Source: Sulfurovaceae bacterium
Lineage (GTDB): Bacteria; Campylobacterota; Campylobacteria; Campylobacterales; Sulfurovaceae
Direction: 5' to 3'
Length of the DNA: 64,000 nucleotides
Assembly: GCA_028715055.1 (NCBI GenBank)
Contig: JAQTLE010000001.1
Coordinates: 1 to 64,000, forward strand
Position 1 is the stretch's first letter, and each line of letters opens with the position of its first letter. The position numbers and the translations under genes were made by a program. The notes beneath the pieces are model-generated. The model saw only the letters and a list, made by a program, of their open reading frames with translations. It ran no database searches and was not told the origin of the DNA. Shown here piece after piece: positions 58,435 to 64,000 of the stretch.

Positions 58435-58446
58435 TAACGATCGTTA
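58435..58446. promoter_or_regulatory. Perfect palindrome upstream of moaD (possible regulator site)
   Basis: TAACGATCGTTA, 12 bp, 18 bp before the moaD start. It consists of the ModE half-site sequence in reverse order (ATAACGAT followed by ATCGTTA, overlapping), not the spaced arrangement seen at 5145-5172. It may be an unrelated palindrome or an operator; there is little else to support either reading. Confidence 0.35.
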
Positions 58447-58464
58447 AATTTTTAGGAGAAAATA

Positions 58465-58686
58465 TTGGTAAAAATCGAATTTCTAGGTCCTATTGCTAGA
58501 GCAAGCATAGATATTGAAGCAAGCAGTCTAAAAGACGTAGCTTTATATTTGCAGCAAGATAGTGAGCTGACTATATGGCTAGATAAATCGGCTATCGCAG
58601 TTAATGATATTATGGTATGTGATTTAAACCATACACTAAAAGATGGAGATAAGATCTCATTACTTCCTCCTGTGTGTGGTGGATGA
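58465..58686 (+). CDS. moaD: Molybdopterin synthase small (sulfur-carrier) subunit
   Basis: 73 residues, TTG start at 58465 after AGGAGAAAATA. Ubiquitin-like fold ending in CGG, with the terminal Gly-Gly that is thiocarboxylated to donate sulfur to precursor Z. LLPPVCGG is the expected tail. Starts the moaD-moaE-moeA operon. MoaE start overlaps its stop. Confidence 0.93.
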   Translation: MVKIEFLGPIARASIDIEASSLKDVALYLQQDSELTIWLDKSAIAVNDIMVCDLNHTLKDGDKISLLPPVCGG

Positions 58687-59132
58687 TGGTAGAGATTTAT
58701 GATGGTCCATTAGACATCAAGACCATTTTTGCCAATTGGCTAGAAGATGGCATGGAACGAAATTGGGGCGCTTTCATACCGTTCATTGGTATTGTCAGAG
58801 AAGAAGATGGCATAGAAGCGCTTAGCTTTGATATATATCAGCCAATTCTTGATAGTTGGTTTAATGATTGGCAAGCCAAAGCCAAAAAAAGAGGTGCGAT
58901 TCTCAAGATGGCACACTCTAGAGGCGATGTGCCAGTGCACACATCATCGTATATGTCAGCAATATTTTCGCCTAAACGCCGCGTGGCACTAGAGCTGATC
59001 GATGAATTTGTAGAAGACTTTAAGGCAAATGCTCCTATATGGAAATATGATATTATAAATGGCAAAAGAGTATATGCTGAAGGTAGAAGCACACCTATGA
59101 GGGGTGCTGGGCTTTTGTCTAAAAAGGATTAG
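58683..59132 (+). CDS. moaE: Molybdopterin synthase large subunit
   Basis: 149 residues from ATG 58683 (ATGA overlap with moaD); ATG 58686 is equally possible. WGAFIPFIGIVREEDGIEAL, HSRGDVPVHTSSYMSAIFSPKR and IWKYDIINGKRVYAEG are MoaE features. It forms the dithiolene with MoaD thiocarboxylate. Followed by moeA with TAGTG overlap. Confidence 0.93.
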   Translation: MMVEIYDGPLDIKTIFANWLEDGMERNWGAFIPFIGIVREEDGIEALSFDIYQPILDSWFNDWQAKAKKRGAILKMAHSRGDVPVHTSSYMSAIFSPKRRVALELIDEFVEDFKANAPIWKYDIINGKRVYAEGRSTPMRGAGLLSKKD

Positions 59133-60340
59133 TGTTGGCATTTATAGATTTTGAAACCTCATTGCAAATTATCAAAGATTTGAACCTTAAAAAAACAGCT
59201 ATAGTAGAGCTTCCTTTGATGCAAACGCTTGGATTTGTATCGGCAGAGGATATAAAAGCATTCGAAAATTCCCCATCTAAGCCAACGGCCGCAATGGATG
59301 GGTATGCTTTGCGTTATGAAGATATGGCTCTTGGAAAACTTACAATTGATGGCATCAATCCCGCTGGAAGCGATACTGCTTTAGCAGTAGAAGGTGGAAA
59401 GTGCATCAAGACTTTTACAGGTTCGCTTATGCCAAGAGACTCTGATACACTCATACCCATAGAAAATGTAGAAGTACAAGGAGACCAGATCATTATCACC
59501 TCTCCCGTAACAAGAGGCTTTAGCGTGAGGGGTGTTGGAGAAAACTACGCCGCAGATGAACTGTTGATACCAGCAGGAACACGGATCGATTTTCCGCAAA
59601 TTGGAGTCATGGCAAGTCTAAACATAGATAAACTCAAAGTATATTCCAAGCCAAAAGTAGCGATATTTGCTACAGGAAGTGAACTATTATATTTAGGAGA
59701 AGCGCAGACTTCCGATGCTCAAATAAGAAGCAGCAACAATTATACTCTAGAAGCGATAGTAGCTAAATATGGAGGAACTCCTATCCAATTAGGATGTGTG
59801 AAAGATGATAAAACTATCATTACTCATGCTATGCAAAAAGCTCTTATAGATAGTGATATTGTAGTCACAAGCGGTGGGGTCAGCGTAGGAGATTTTGATT
59901 TTGTCAAAGATGTCATAAAAGAGATCGGTTTTGAAGTACTGTTCCAAGGTGTAAATCTTAAGCCGGGTCAGCATATAATGCTCGCACGAAAAGGTGATCA
60001 ATTTATCCTAGGTTTGCCGGGATTTGCTTACTCTTCTACAGTAACGGCACTTTTATATCTATTGCCGCTTATGGCGCGATTTATGGGCGCTCATCATCAG
60101 TTGCGCATTATCAAGGCAACACTTCAAGAACCGTTTATAAAGAAATCAAATAAAACAGAACTCATAGCCTGCCGCATCAAAAATGATCATGATAAATATT
60201 TTTGTGATCTTGGAGATAAAAAGATCGGTAGCAGTGCAATCTTGACCAATATGTTGGGGTCAACCGCTCTTATGTTGCTATCGCAAGAAGATGTCTCCAA
60301 GAATATCGGCGATGAAGTGTCTGTTTTGCTTTTTGATTAG
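59132..60340 (+). CDS. moeA: Molybdopterin molybdenumtransferase
   Basis: 402 residues, GTG start overlapping the moaE stop. MAMDGYAL-like AAMDGYALRYEDM, IFATGSELLYLGE, TSGGVSVGDFDFV and GLPGFAYS (family GxPGNP position) are the MoeA landmarks. It inserts molybdate into adenylylated molybdopterin. The C-terminal domain ends in KNIGDEVSVLLFD. Third gene of the Moco operon. Confidence 0.94.
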   Translation: MLAFIDFETSLQIIKDLNLKKTAIVELPLMQTLGFVSAEDIKAFENSPSKPTAAMDGYALRYEDMALGKLTIDGINPAGSDTALAVEGGKCIKTFTGSLMPRDSDTLIPIENVEVQGDQIIITSPVTRGFSVRGVGENYAADELLIPAGTRIDFPQIGVMASLNIDKLKVYSKPKVAIFATGSELLYLGEAQTSDAQIRSSNNYTLEAIVAKYGGTPIQLGCVKDDKTIITHAMQKALIDSDIVVTSGGVSVGDFDFVKDVIKEIGFEVLFQGVNLKPGQHIMLARKGDQFILGLPGFAYSSTVTALLYLLPLMARFMGAHHQLRIIKATLQEPFIKKSNKTELIACRIKNDHDKYFCDLGDKKIGSSAILTNMLGSTALMLLSQEDVSKNIGDEVSVLLFD

Positions 60341-60456
60341 TAAAACAGACGGCAATTATTCTTCTTCTCTTTGATAAAAATTGCCAAATCTGATATGCTG
60401 GTACATCCTGCTCGCATTGCTTCTTGGAAAATAGATAGTTTTTTTGAGTAATACAT
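60337..60456 (-). CDS. Small ORF (39 residues) divergent from the S24 repressor
   Basis: ATG at 60456, 6 bp after a perfect AAAAGGAG site, to a TAA at 60337 that overlaps the moeA stop convergently. Predicted peptide MYYSKKLSIFQEAMRAGCTS then ISDLAIFIKEKK..., helical in the middle with an HTH-like spacing. It lies opposite the CI-like gene with the palindromic control region between, the arrangement of a Cro-type or antirepressor gene. Too short to be sure, but the ribosome binding site is very good. Confidence 0.5.
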   Translation of the reverse strand: MYYSKKLSIFQEAMRAGCTSISDLAIFIKEKKNNCRLFY

Positions 60457-60470
60457 TTTGACTCCTTTTA

Positions 60471-60520
60471 TTTCAAATTGTATTATTTTTGTAAAATAAT
60501 AGTAAAAAAATTTCAAATTG
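60471..60520. promoter_or_regulatory. Palindromic operator candidate with direct repeats
   Basis: Between the 39-residue ORF and the S24 repressor: a perfect palindrome TATTATTTT-TGT-AAAATAATA (60481-60501), flanked by direct repeats TTTCAAATTG at 60471-60480 and 60511-60520, 40 bp apart. Such symmetry is expected for a CI-like dimer controlling both divergent genes. TATAAT at 60545-60550 could be a -10 for the repressor. Confidence 0.6.
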
Positions 60521-60577
60521 CCATATTTTTATAAAAAAGTATGTTATAATTTACCAATTATCATCAAAGGAGGCGCT

Positions 60578-61228
60578 ATGATAGAGTTATCAGAAATGAT
60601 CGAAAAGATCAAAGACGTGATTTCAGGAAGTAAAAGCCATAAGGTTTTTGATAAAGATGTAGCAAATGTTCTAGGCATTCCTCAAACCACATTTGCTACC
60701 ATGAAGAAGCGAAATTCTGTACCATACAAAGAGCTTTTAGAATTTTGTGCATCTAAAAAGCTTAGCGCAAATTGGCTTTTTTTTGATCAAGCAGTGGATA
60801 TGCTCAAAGAAGAGACGGACAAGTTTTTTCAGATTCATTATTTTGCAGATATCAGGGCTAGCGCAGGGGGTGGAGCTGAAGTATTTGGAGAGGATTATGA
60901 AATTTTGAGTGTGGATAAAACTATAATCAAAAACATAGTCGGATTAGGCAGTACGAAGCTAGAAGCCATTCATGTGGATGGTGAGTCCATGGAACCTACA
61001 TTAAATAACGGTTCTATCGTGTTTATTGACAGGGAGCAAACAAATATAAGCAAAGACGGTATTTTTATAGCTTCTACTACTGCAGGACTTTTCATCAAAA
61101 GAATTCGCCGTAGGGCTGACGGCATGATAGAGCTTATATCAGATAACAAGGCTTATTCTCCGGAAGTTTTGACCCCTGACGAGGTAAGCATAGTTGGTAA
61201 AGTGGTTGGAAATATAGAAAGTCTTTGA
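60578..61228 (+). CDS. CI/LexA-like repressor with S24 peptidase domain
   Basis: 216 residues from ATG 60578 after AAAGGAGGCGCT; the open frame to 60518 lacks a binding site. An N-terminal phage-CI-type HTH (KDVANVLGIPQTTFATMKKR) is followed by the self-cleavage region ADIRASAGGGAEV (Ala-Gly site) and the S24 domain with catalytic Ser in DGESMEPTL and Lys in GLFIKRIRRR. It would repress its own divergent region and be inactivated after DNA damage with RecA. Campylobacterota lack a standard LexA, so it could act as a local SOS-like switch (inference). Confidence 0.88.
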   Translation: MIELSEMIEKIKDVISGSKSHKVFDKDVANVLGIPQTTFATMKKRNSVPYKELLEFCASKKLSANWLFFDQAVDMLKEETDKFFQIHYFADIRASAGGGAEVFGEDYEILSVDKTIIKNIVGLGSTKLEAIHVDGESMEPTLNNGSIVFIDREQTNISKDGIFIASTTAGLFIKRIRRRADGMIELISDNKAYSPEVLTPDEVSIVGKVVGNIESL

Positions 61229-61240
61229 TTTGTTTTACCT

Positions 61241-61270
61241 TTCATGGTTCGACAGGCTCACCATAAACGG
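61241..61270. repeat. REP-like sequence
   Basis: TTCATGGTTCGACAGGCTCA...CCATAAACGG: ATGGT and ACCAT arms around an 11-nt loop. This motif (GGTTCGACAGGCTCACC) is a very common dispersed repeat in bacterial genomes. It lies just after the repressor gene stop, in a 108-bp spacer. Copies elsewhere in this genome cannot be checked. Confidence 0.6.
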
Positions 61271-61336
61271 TATTTAAGTAGTAAAAAAATAAATATTCAT
61301 ATTCTATTGTTATTTGGATGACACTATTTTTAAAAA

Positions 61337-61735
61337 TTAAAGTTCGGCAGATACTTCGCCAAGCGCTTCTTTGGCGTTTGTTTTGTCACCGTTGTATTTT
61401 TTTATCTTTACACCAAACTCTTTCATGGAGTTTGCTGTATTTTTACATGCGGATTTAATCATCAGATAGTCACAATCTTTTACGGCTTCTGCCATAATAT
61501 CATGGGATTTGATATGTTCTACATCATTTGCATCATGGTCACAAACATGTTTGCCGCTATGTTCTTCTTCGCTCACTTCGTGATCTGCCATTTTTGGATT
61601 TGGCCTTAAGCCCTCAAGTGTTATCGTTTTAAACATTCCGCCACCTACTTTAAATACAGCGAAGTATGGAGTGTGTCCGGCGTTTTTAGCAATTTTGAGA
61701 GTTTTATCAATTACCGGTACGGCTATTTTTATCAT
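61337..61735 (-). CDS. NifX/NifB-type Fe-Mo-cluster-binding domain protein
   Basis: 132 residues. The MIKIAVPVIDK start and KDCDYLMIKSACKNTANSMKEFGV pattern match the dinitrogenase Fe-Mo cofactor domain. Residues about 50-82 are an insertion rich in His, Glu and Asp (EVSEEEHSGKHVCDHD...), possibly a metal-binding loop. Such stand-alone domains are common in anaerobes and sulfur bacteria lacking nitrogenase, with roles unknown. No nif genes are in the window. Confidence 0.85.
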   Translation of the reverse strand: MIKIAVPVIDKTLKIAKNAGHTPYFAVFKVGGGMFKTITLEGLRPNPKMADHEVSEEEHSGKHVCDHDANDVEHIKSHDIMAEAVKDCDYLMIKSACKNTANSMKEFGVKIKKYNGDKTNAKEALGEVSAEL

Positions 61736-61802
61736 TTTTTATCCTTTAATAATATGACGCAATATATCCCATAAGGTATTACAGTAACCTTTTGAATTTA
61801 AA

Positions 61803-62147
61803 TTAATTTCTTTTAGCATTTTCGCATGCTACGCACCTAATACTTTCTGGTCTGATTTTCATTCTTTCCAGCGGGATATCGTTTTCACACACTATACATA
61901 TCCCAAACTCCGGAGAGTTTATTTGGCTAAGCGCATTTTCTAGTTTTGCAAGCCTTATTCTTGATCCATTCAAGATCTTATGCATTAGTTCCACCTCTAT
62001 TAAAGTCTCGGAGCGTTCCAAGTCGCATTGAGAACAGTCAGGAAGCATTGGTTTTGCCTTCTCTTCTAACAACTTTATCTGCTTTTTTAGAGCCTCAATA
62101 TCTGATATGATCTGTTCTTTTATAATGATTTTGTCTGTCTCGTCCAT
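61803..62147 (-). CDS. DksA/TraR-family zinc-finger protein
   Basis: 114 residues from ATG 62147; the frame up to 62252 is rejected because it would read through the leader and overlap the divergent DUF309 gene. N-terminal coiled coil (IIIKEQIISDIEALKKQIKL), then the C4 zinc finger CIVCENDIPLERMKIRPESIRCVAC, plus CSQC earlier. DksA-type proteins enter the RNA polymerase secondary channel and mediate the stringent response. Confidence 0.87.
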   Translation of the reverse strand: MDETDKIIIKEQIISDIEALKKQIKLLEEKAKPMLPDCSQCDLERSETLIEVELMHKILNGSRIRLAKLENALSQINSPEFGICIVCENDIPLERMKIRPESIRCVACENAKRN

Positions 62148-62202
62148 AATTATGCCTTGAAATGTTATAAAATATTGTATCATAAAAGTAAAAAGTGAAA
62201 CT

Positions 62203-62520
62203 ATGAATATAGACGATGTTTTGCAAAAATTTATAATACTTCTTGATAACAAAGAATATTTTCAAGCTCACAGCGTGCTTGAAGAGGTTTGGCGTAAAAT
62301 GAAAAGTGAACACTATCCATGTGTCAATCTAGTTCGCGGGCTTATAAATGCGGCTGTAGCATTTGAGCATATCAAAAGAGATACGCCAAGAGCAATAATA
62401 AAAGCACATAAAACATTTGCAGGATATGTCAAATATCGTAATTTATGCCAAACGTGTGACGATAATCTCAAAAAAGCATGCCGAAAAGTGGACGAGATAG
62501 CTTCAAAAGCAGGATTATAA
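62203..62520 (+). CDS. DUF309 domain protein
   Basis: 105 residues. All-helical with FQAHSVLEEVWRKMK (the conserved His-x-x-Leu-Glu-x-x-Trp of the family) and NLVRGLINAAVAFEHIKR. Function of the family is unknown. Divergent from the DksA-like gene with 55 bp between the starts. Confidence 0.85.
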   Translation: MNIDDVLQKFIILLDNKEYFQAHSVLEEVWRKMKSEHYPCVNLVRGLINAAVAFEHIKRDTPRAIIKAHKTFAGYVKYRNLCQTCDDNLKKACRKVDEIASKAGL

Positions 62521-62568
62521 AGTTTTTGATATCCTGTTTTTGTTTTTATAGATATTTGGACGAGAATC

Positions 62569-64000
62569 TCAATGCATATGATGGTGATGATTCATCTCGT
62601 GTTTTTGCATGGGCTTTACTTTTTTTAGCAGTTGAGCATTAAGTGCAACAATGATAGTGCTTGCAGACATCATTATAGCTCCAACCGCAGGATTTATGAG
62701 TATTCCCCATTTTGCCAAAATACCCGCGGCCAGAGGAATAGCAATGATATTATAACCGCTTGCCCACCAAATATTTTCCACCATTTTTCTGTATGTTTGA
62801 CTTGAGAGTGTTATTGCATCAACGACTCCTAAAAGATCGCTTTTTGTCAAGATAATATCCGCACTTTCTATGGCAATATCAGTTCCGGCACCAATTGCAA
62901 TGCCGATATCTGCACCTATAAGCGCAGGTGCATCATTGATGCCGTCGCCTACCATGGCAACTATTTTGCCGCTTTCTTTTAGCGCTTGTATCTTGTGCAG
63001 CTTTGTATCGGGAAGCAATCCGGCTTCATAATGATCTATACCCGCTTTTTTTGCTATATCTGCTGCTACTTCGTTGTTGTCTCCTGTGAACATATATGTT
63101 TTGATCCCTCTTGATCTAATGGCTTCGATCGCTTCGGCTGAATTTGGGCGTATAGTATCAGTTAACAAAATGACACCCTCAATGGATCCATCGATAGCTA
63201 TCCATACTTTGGTCGCCTCATGGCGCTCATAAGTAAGTAGTTTTTGAGGGATCTGCAATGATTCTTTTGTCAAAAGTTGTGTGCCGCCCAATATGATAGT
63301 ATGCCCATCCACTTTGGCTTTAGCGCCTATTCCTGGCATAGCATTAAATTCATCTGCTTTGCCAGGAAGAATTCCTTTATTTTGGGCATAATGCAAGATC
63401 GTCTTGGCAATACTGTGTTCAGAATGCTGTTCTAGTGAAGCTGCGAAATAAAGCAGATCTTTTCCATCTTTAATAGCAGCTATTTCGCTGACGGCAAGTT
63501 TGCCTTCAGTTATGGTTCCGGTTTTGTCAAAACAGATGATATCGATCTTGTGTAATTTTTCAAATGCATCCCTGTTACGTATCAGGATGCCGTTCTTGGC
63601 CGCTATTGAGGTTGATATGGCAATTACAAGAGGTACTGCTAATCCTAATGCATGAGGGCATGCGATCACTAGGACGGTGACCGTTTGGAGTACTGCATTT
63701 TCAAAAGAAGAAAATATTGACCAAACCAATAAAGTAACAGCACCGGCGATAAGAGCAGCATAAAATAGCCATCCTGCCGCACGGTTGGCAAGATCTTGAG
63801 TGTGAGACCTACTTGTCTGCAATTCTTTGACAAGATTGATAATTTGTGCTAGATAGCTGTTTTCACCGCTTTTTGTGATGCGGACACGAAGCGAACCGTC
63901 AATATTTGTACTTCCCATGAATACGAATGCATGCGGACTTTTGTAAAGCGGCTTTGATTCACCGTTGAGCAAAGCTTCATCTACCATGCTTTCGCCTTTT
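62569..64000 (-). CDS. CopB-type copper-translocating P-type ATPase (partial, right edge)
   Basis: The frame runs off the right end; 476 C-terminal residues are visible. VIACPHALGLAVPLVIAI has the CPH motif typical of CopB rather than CPC (CopA). DKTGTITEGKL carries the phosphorylated Asp, GDGINDAPAL the hinge, and TGDNNEVAADIAKKAG the nucleotide domain. TM helices at the end. The last 12 residues are His-rich (HEMNHHHHMH), a metal-binding tail at the C-terminus, whereas CopB usually has it at the N-terminus. It exports Cu ions from the cytoplasm. The N-terminal part is not in the window. Confidence 0.92.
   Translation of the reverse strand, partial: KGESMVDEALLNGESKPLYKSPHAFVFMGSTNIDGSLRVRITKSGENSYLAQIINLVKELQTSRSHTQDLANRAAGWLFYAALIAGAVTLLVWSIFSSFENAVLQTVTVLVIACPHALGLAVPLVIAISTSIAAKNGILIRNRDAFEKLHKIDIICFDKTGTITEGKLAVSEIAAIKDGKDLLYFAASLEQHSEHSIAKTILHYAQNKGILPGKADEFNAMPGIGAKAKVDGHTIILGGTQLLTKESLQIPQKLLTYERHEATKVWIAIDGSIEGVILLTDTIRPNSAEAIEAIRSRGIKTYMFTGDNNEVAADIAKKAGIDHYEAGLLPDTKLHKIQALKESGKIVAMVGDGINDAPALIGADIGIAIGAGTDIAIESADIILTKSDLLGVVDAITLSSQTYRKMVENIWWASGYNIIAIPLAAGILAKWGILINPAVGAIMMSASTIIVALNAQLLKKVKPMQKHEMNHHHHMH

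Noticed and set aside
60518-61228. Prophage remnant
   Set aside because: Only a repressor-like gene and a tiny ORF are seen; neighbours are moeA and a NifX-like gene, with no integrase, capsid or att sites.
61337-61735. Evidence for nitrogen fixation
   Set aside because: Stand-alone NifX-type domains are widespread without nitrogenase, and no nif structural genes occur here.

Overview
The window comes from a low-GC member of the Campylobacterota (Epsilonproteobacteria), probably a sulfur-associated lineage of the Sulfurimonas/Sulfuricurvum/Sulfurospirillum kind. The evidence is a DUF3373 porin, the futalosine menaquinone genes mqnA and mqnD, CcoG, a bacterial N-glycosylation (pgl) locus with a PglB oligosaccharyltransferase, and generally compact operons with 1-4 bp overlaps. 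This placement is inferred from gene content only.

Layout. 1-61 is the 3' end of a 5S rRNA. 341-2743 holds a haem-less cytochrome c-like protein and a DUF3373 porin, separated by a long, largely empty spacer. 2951-3110 is a cluster of nested palindromes. 3101-5057 (minus) is a three-gene operon: a leucine-rich-variant repeat protein, an unknown protein and a cysteine-free Mrp-type ATPase. A near-perfect ModE-type molybdate-regulator box (5145-5172) separates it from a divergent plus-strand cluster, 5386-13902. That cluster encodes a periplasmic rhodanese, a Tat-exported type II molybdopterin catalytic subunit, a four-cluster Fe-S subunit, an ethylbenzene-dehydrogenase-gamma-like haem subunit fused to a cytochrome c domain, a Cys-rich lipoprotein, a TorD-type chaperone and a polyferredoxin. 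This is the most notable system in the window: a periplasmic respiratory or oxidative Mo-enzyme whose substrate cannot be named from sequence. The rhodanese partner hints at sulfur chemistry.

13897-16340 is a scarred region. It contains a methyltransferase frameshifted at a G6 tract, a 229-bp second copy of the prfA 3' end differing only synonymously from the intact gene, a RAYT/REP transposase unit bounded by perfect 31-bp inverted REP hairpins, and a decapitated secreted-protein gene. 16340-35137 is mostly core genome: prfA, rpsT, glmM, lspA, moaC, ccoG, tpx, murB, mqnD, recA, eno, an ftsB-like gene, bioB and topA. It also holds a resolvase-like protein lacking the catalytic serine and an SQR-like flavoprotein.

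35236-56139 is a surface-glycan and protein N-glycosylation locus: an asparagine-synthase-like amidotransferase, WbpA/B/D/E/I-type enzymes for a diacetamido-uronic acid, an acyltransferase, a flippase, three glycosyltransferases, and PglC/D/E/F/B. Together they predict a short N-glycan started on diacetyl-bacillosamine and containing diacetamido-uronic acid residues.

56302-64000 holds gltX, mqnA, the molybdopterin genes moaD-moaE-moeA, an S24 (CI-like) repressor with a divergent 39-residue ORF and a palindromic operator candidate, a NifX-like protein, a DksA-like protein, a DUF309 protein and the C-terminal part of a CopB-type copper ATPase that runs off the right edge. moaC, moaD, moaE and moeA supply the cofactor that the 6437 enzyme needs.
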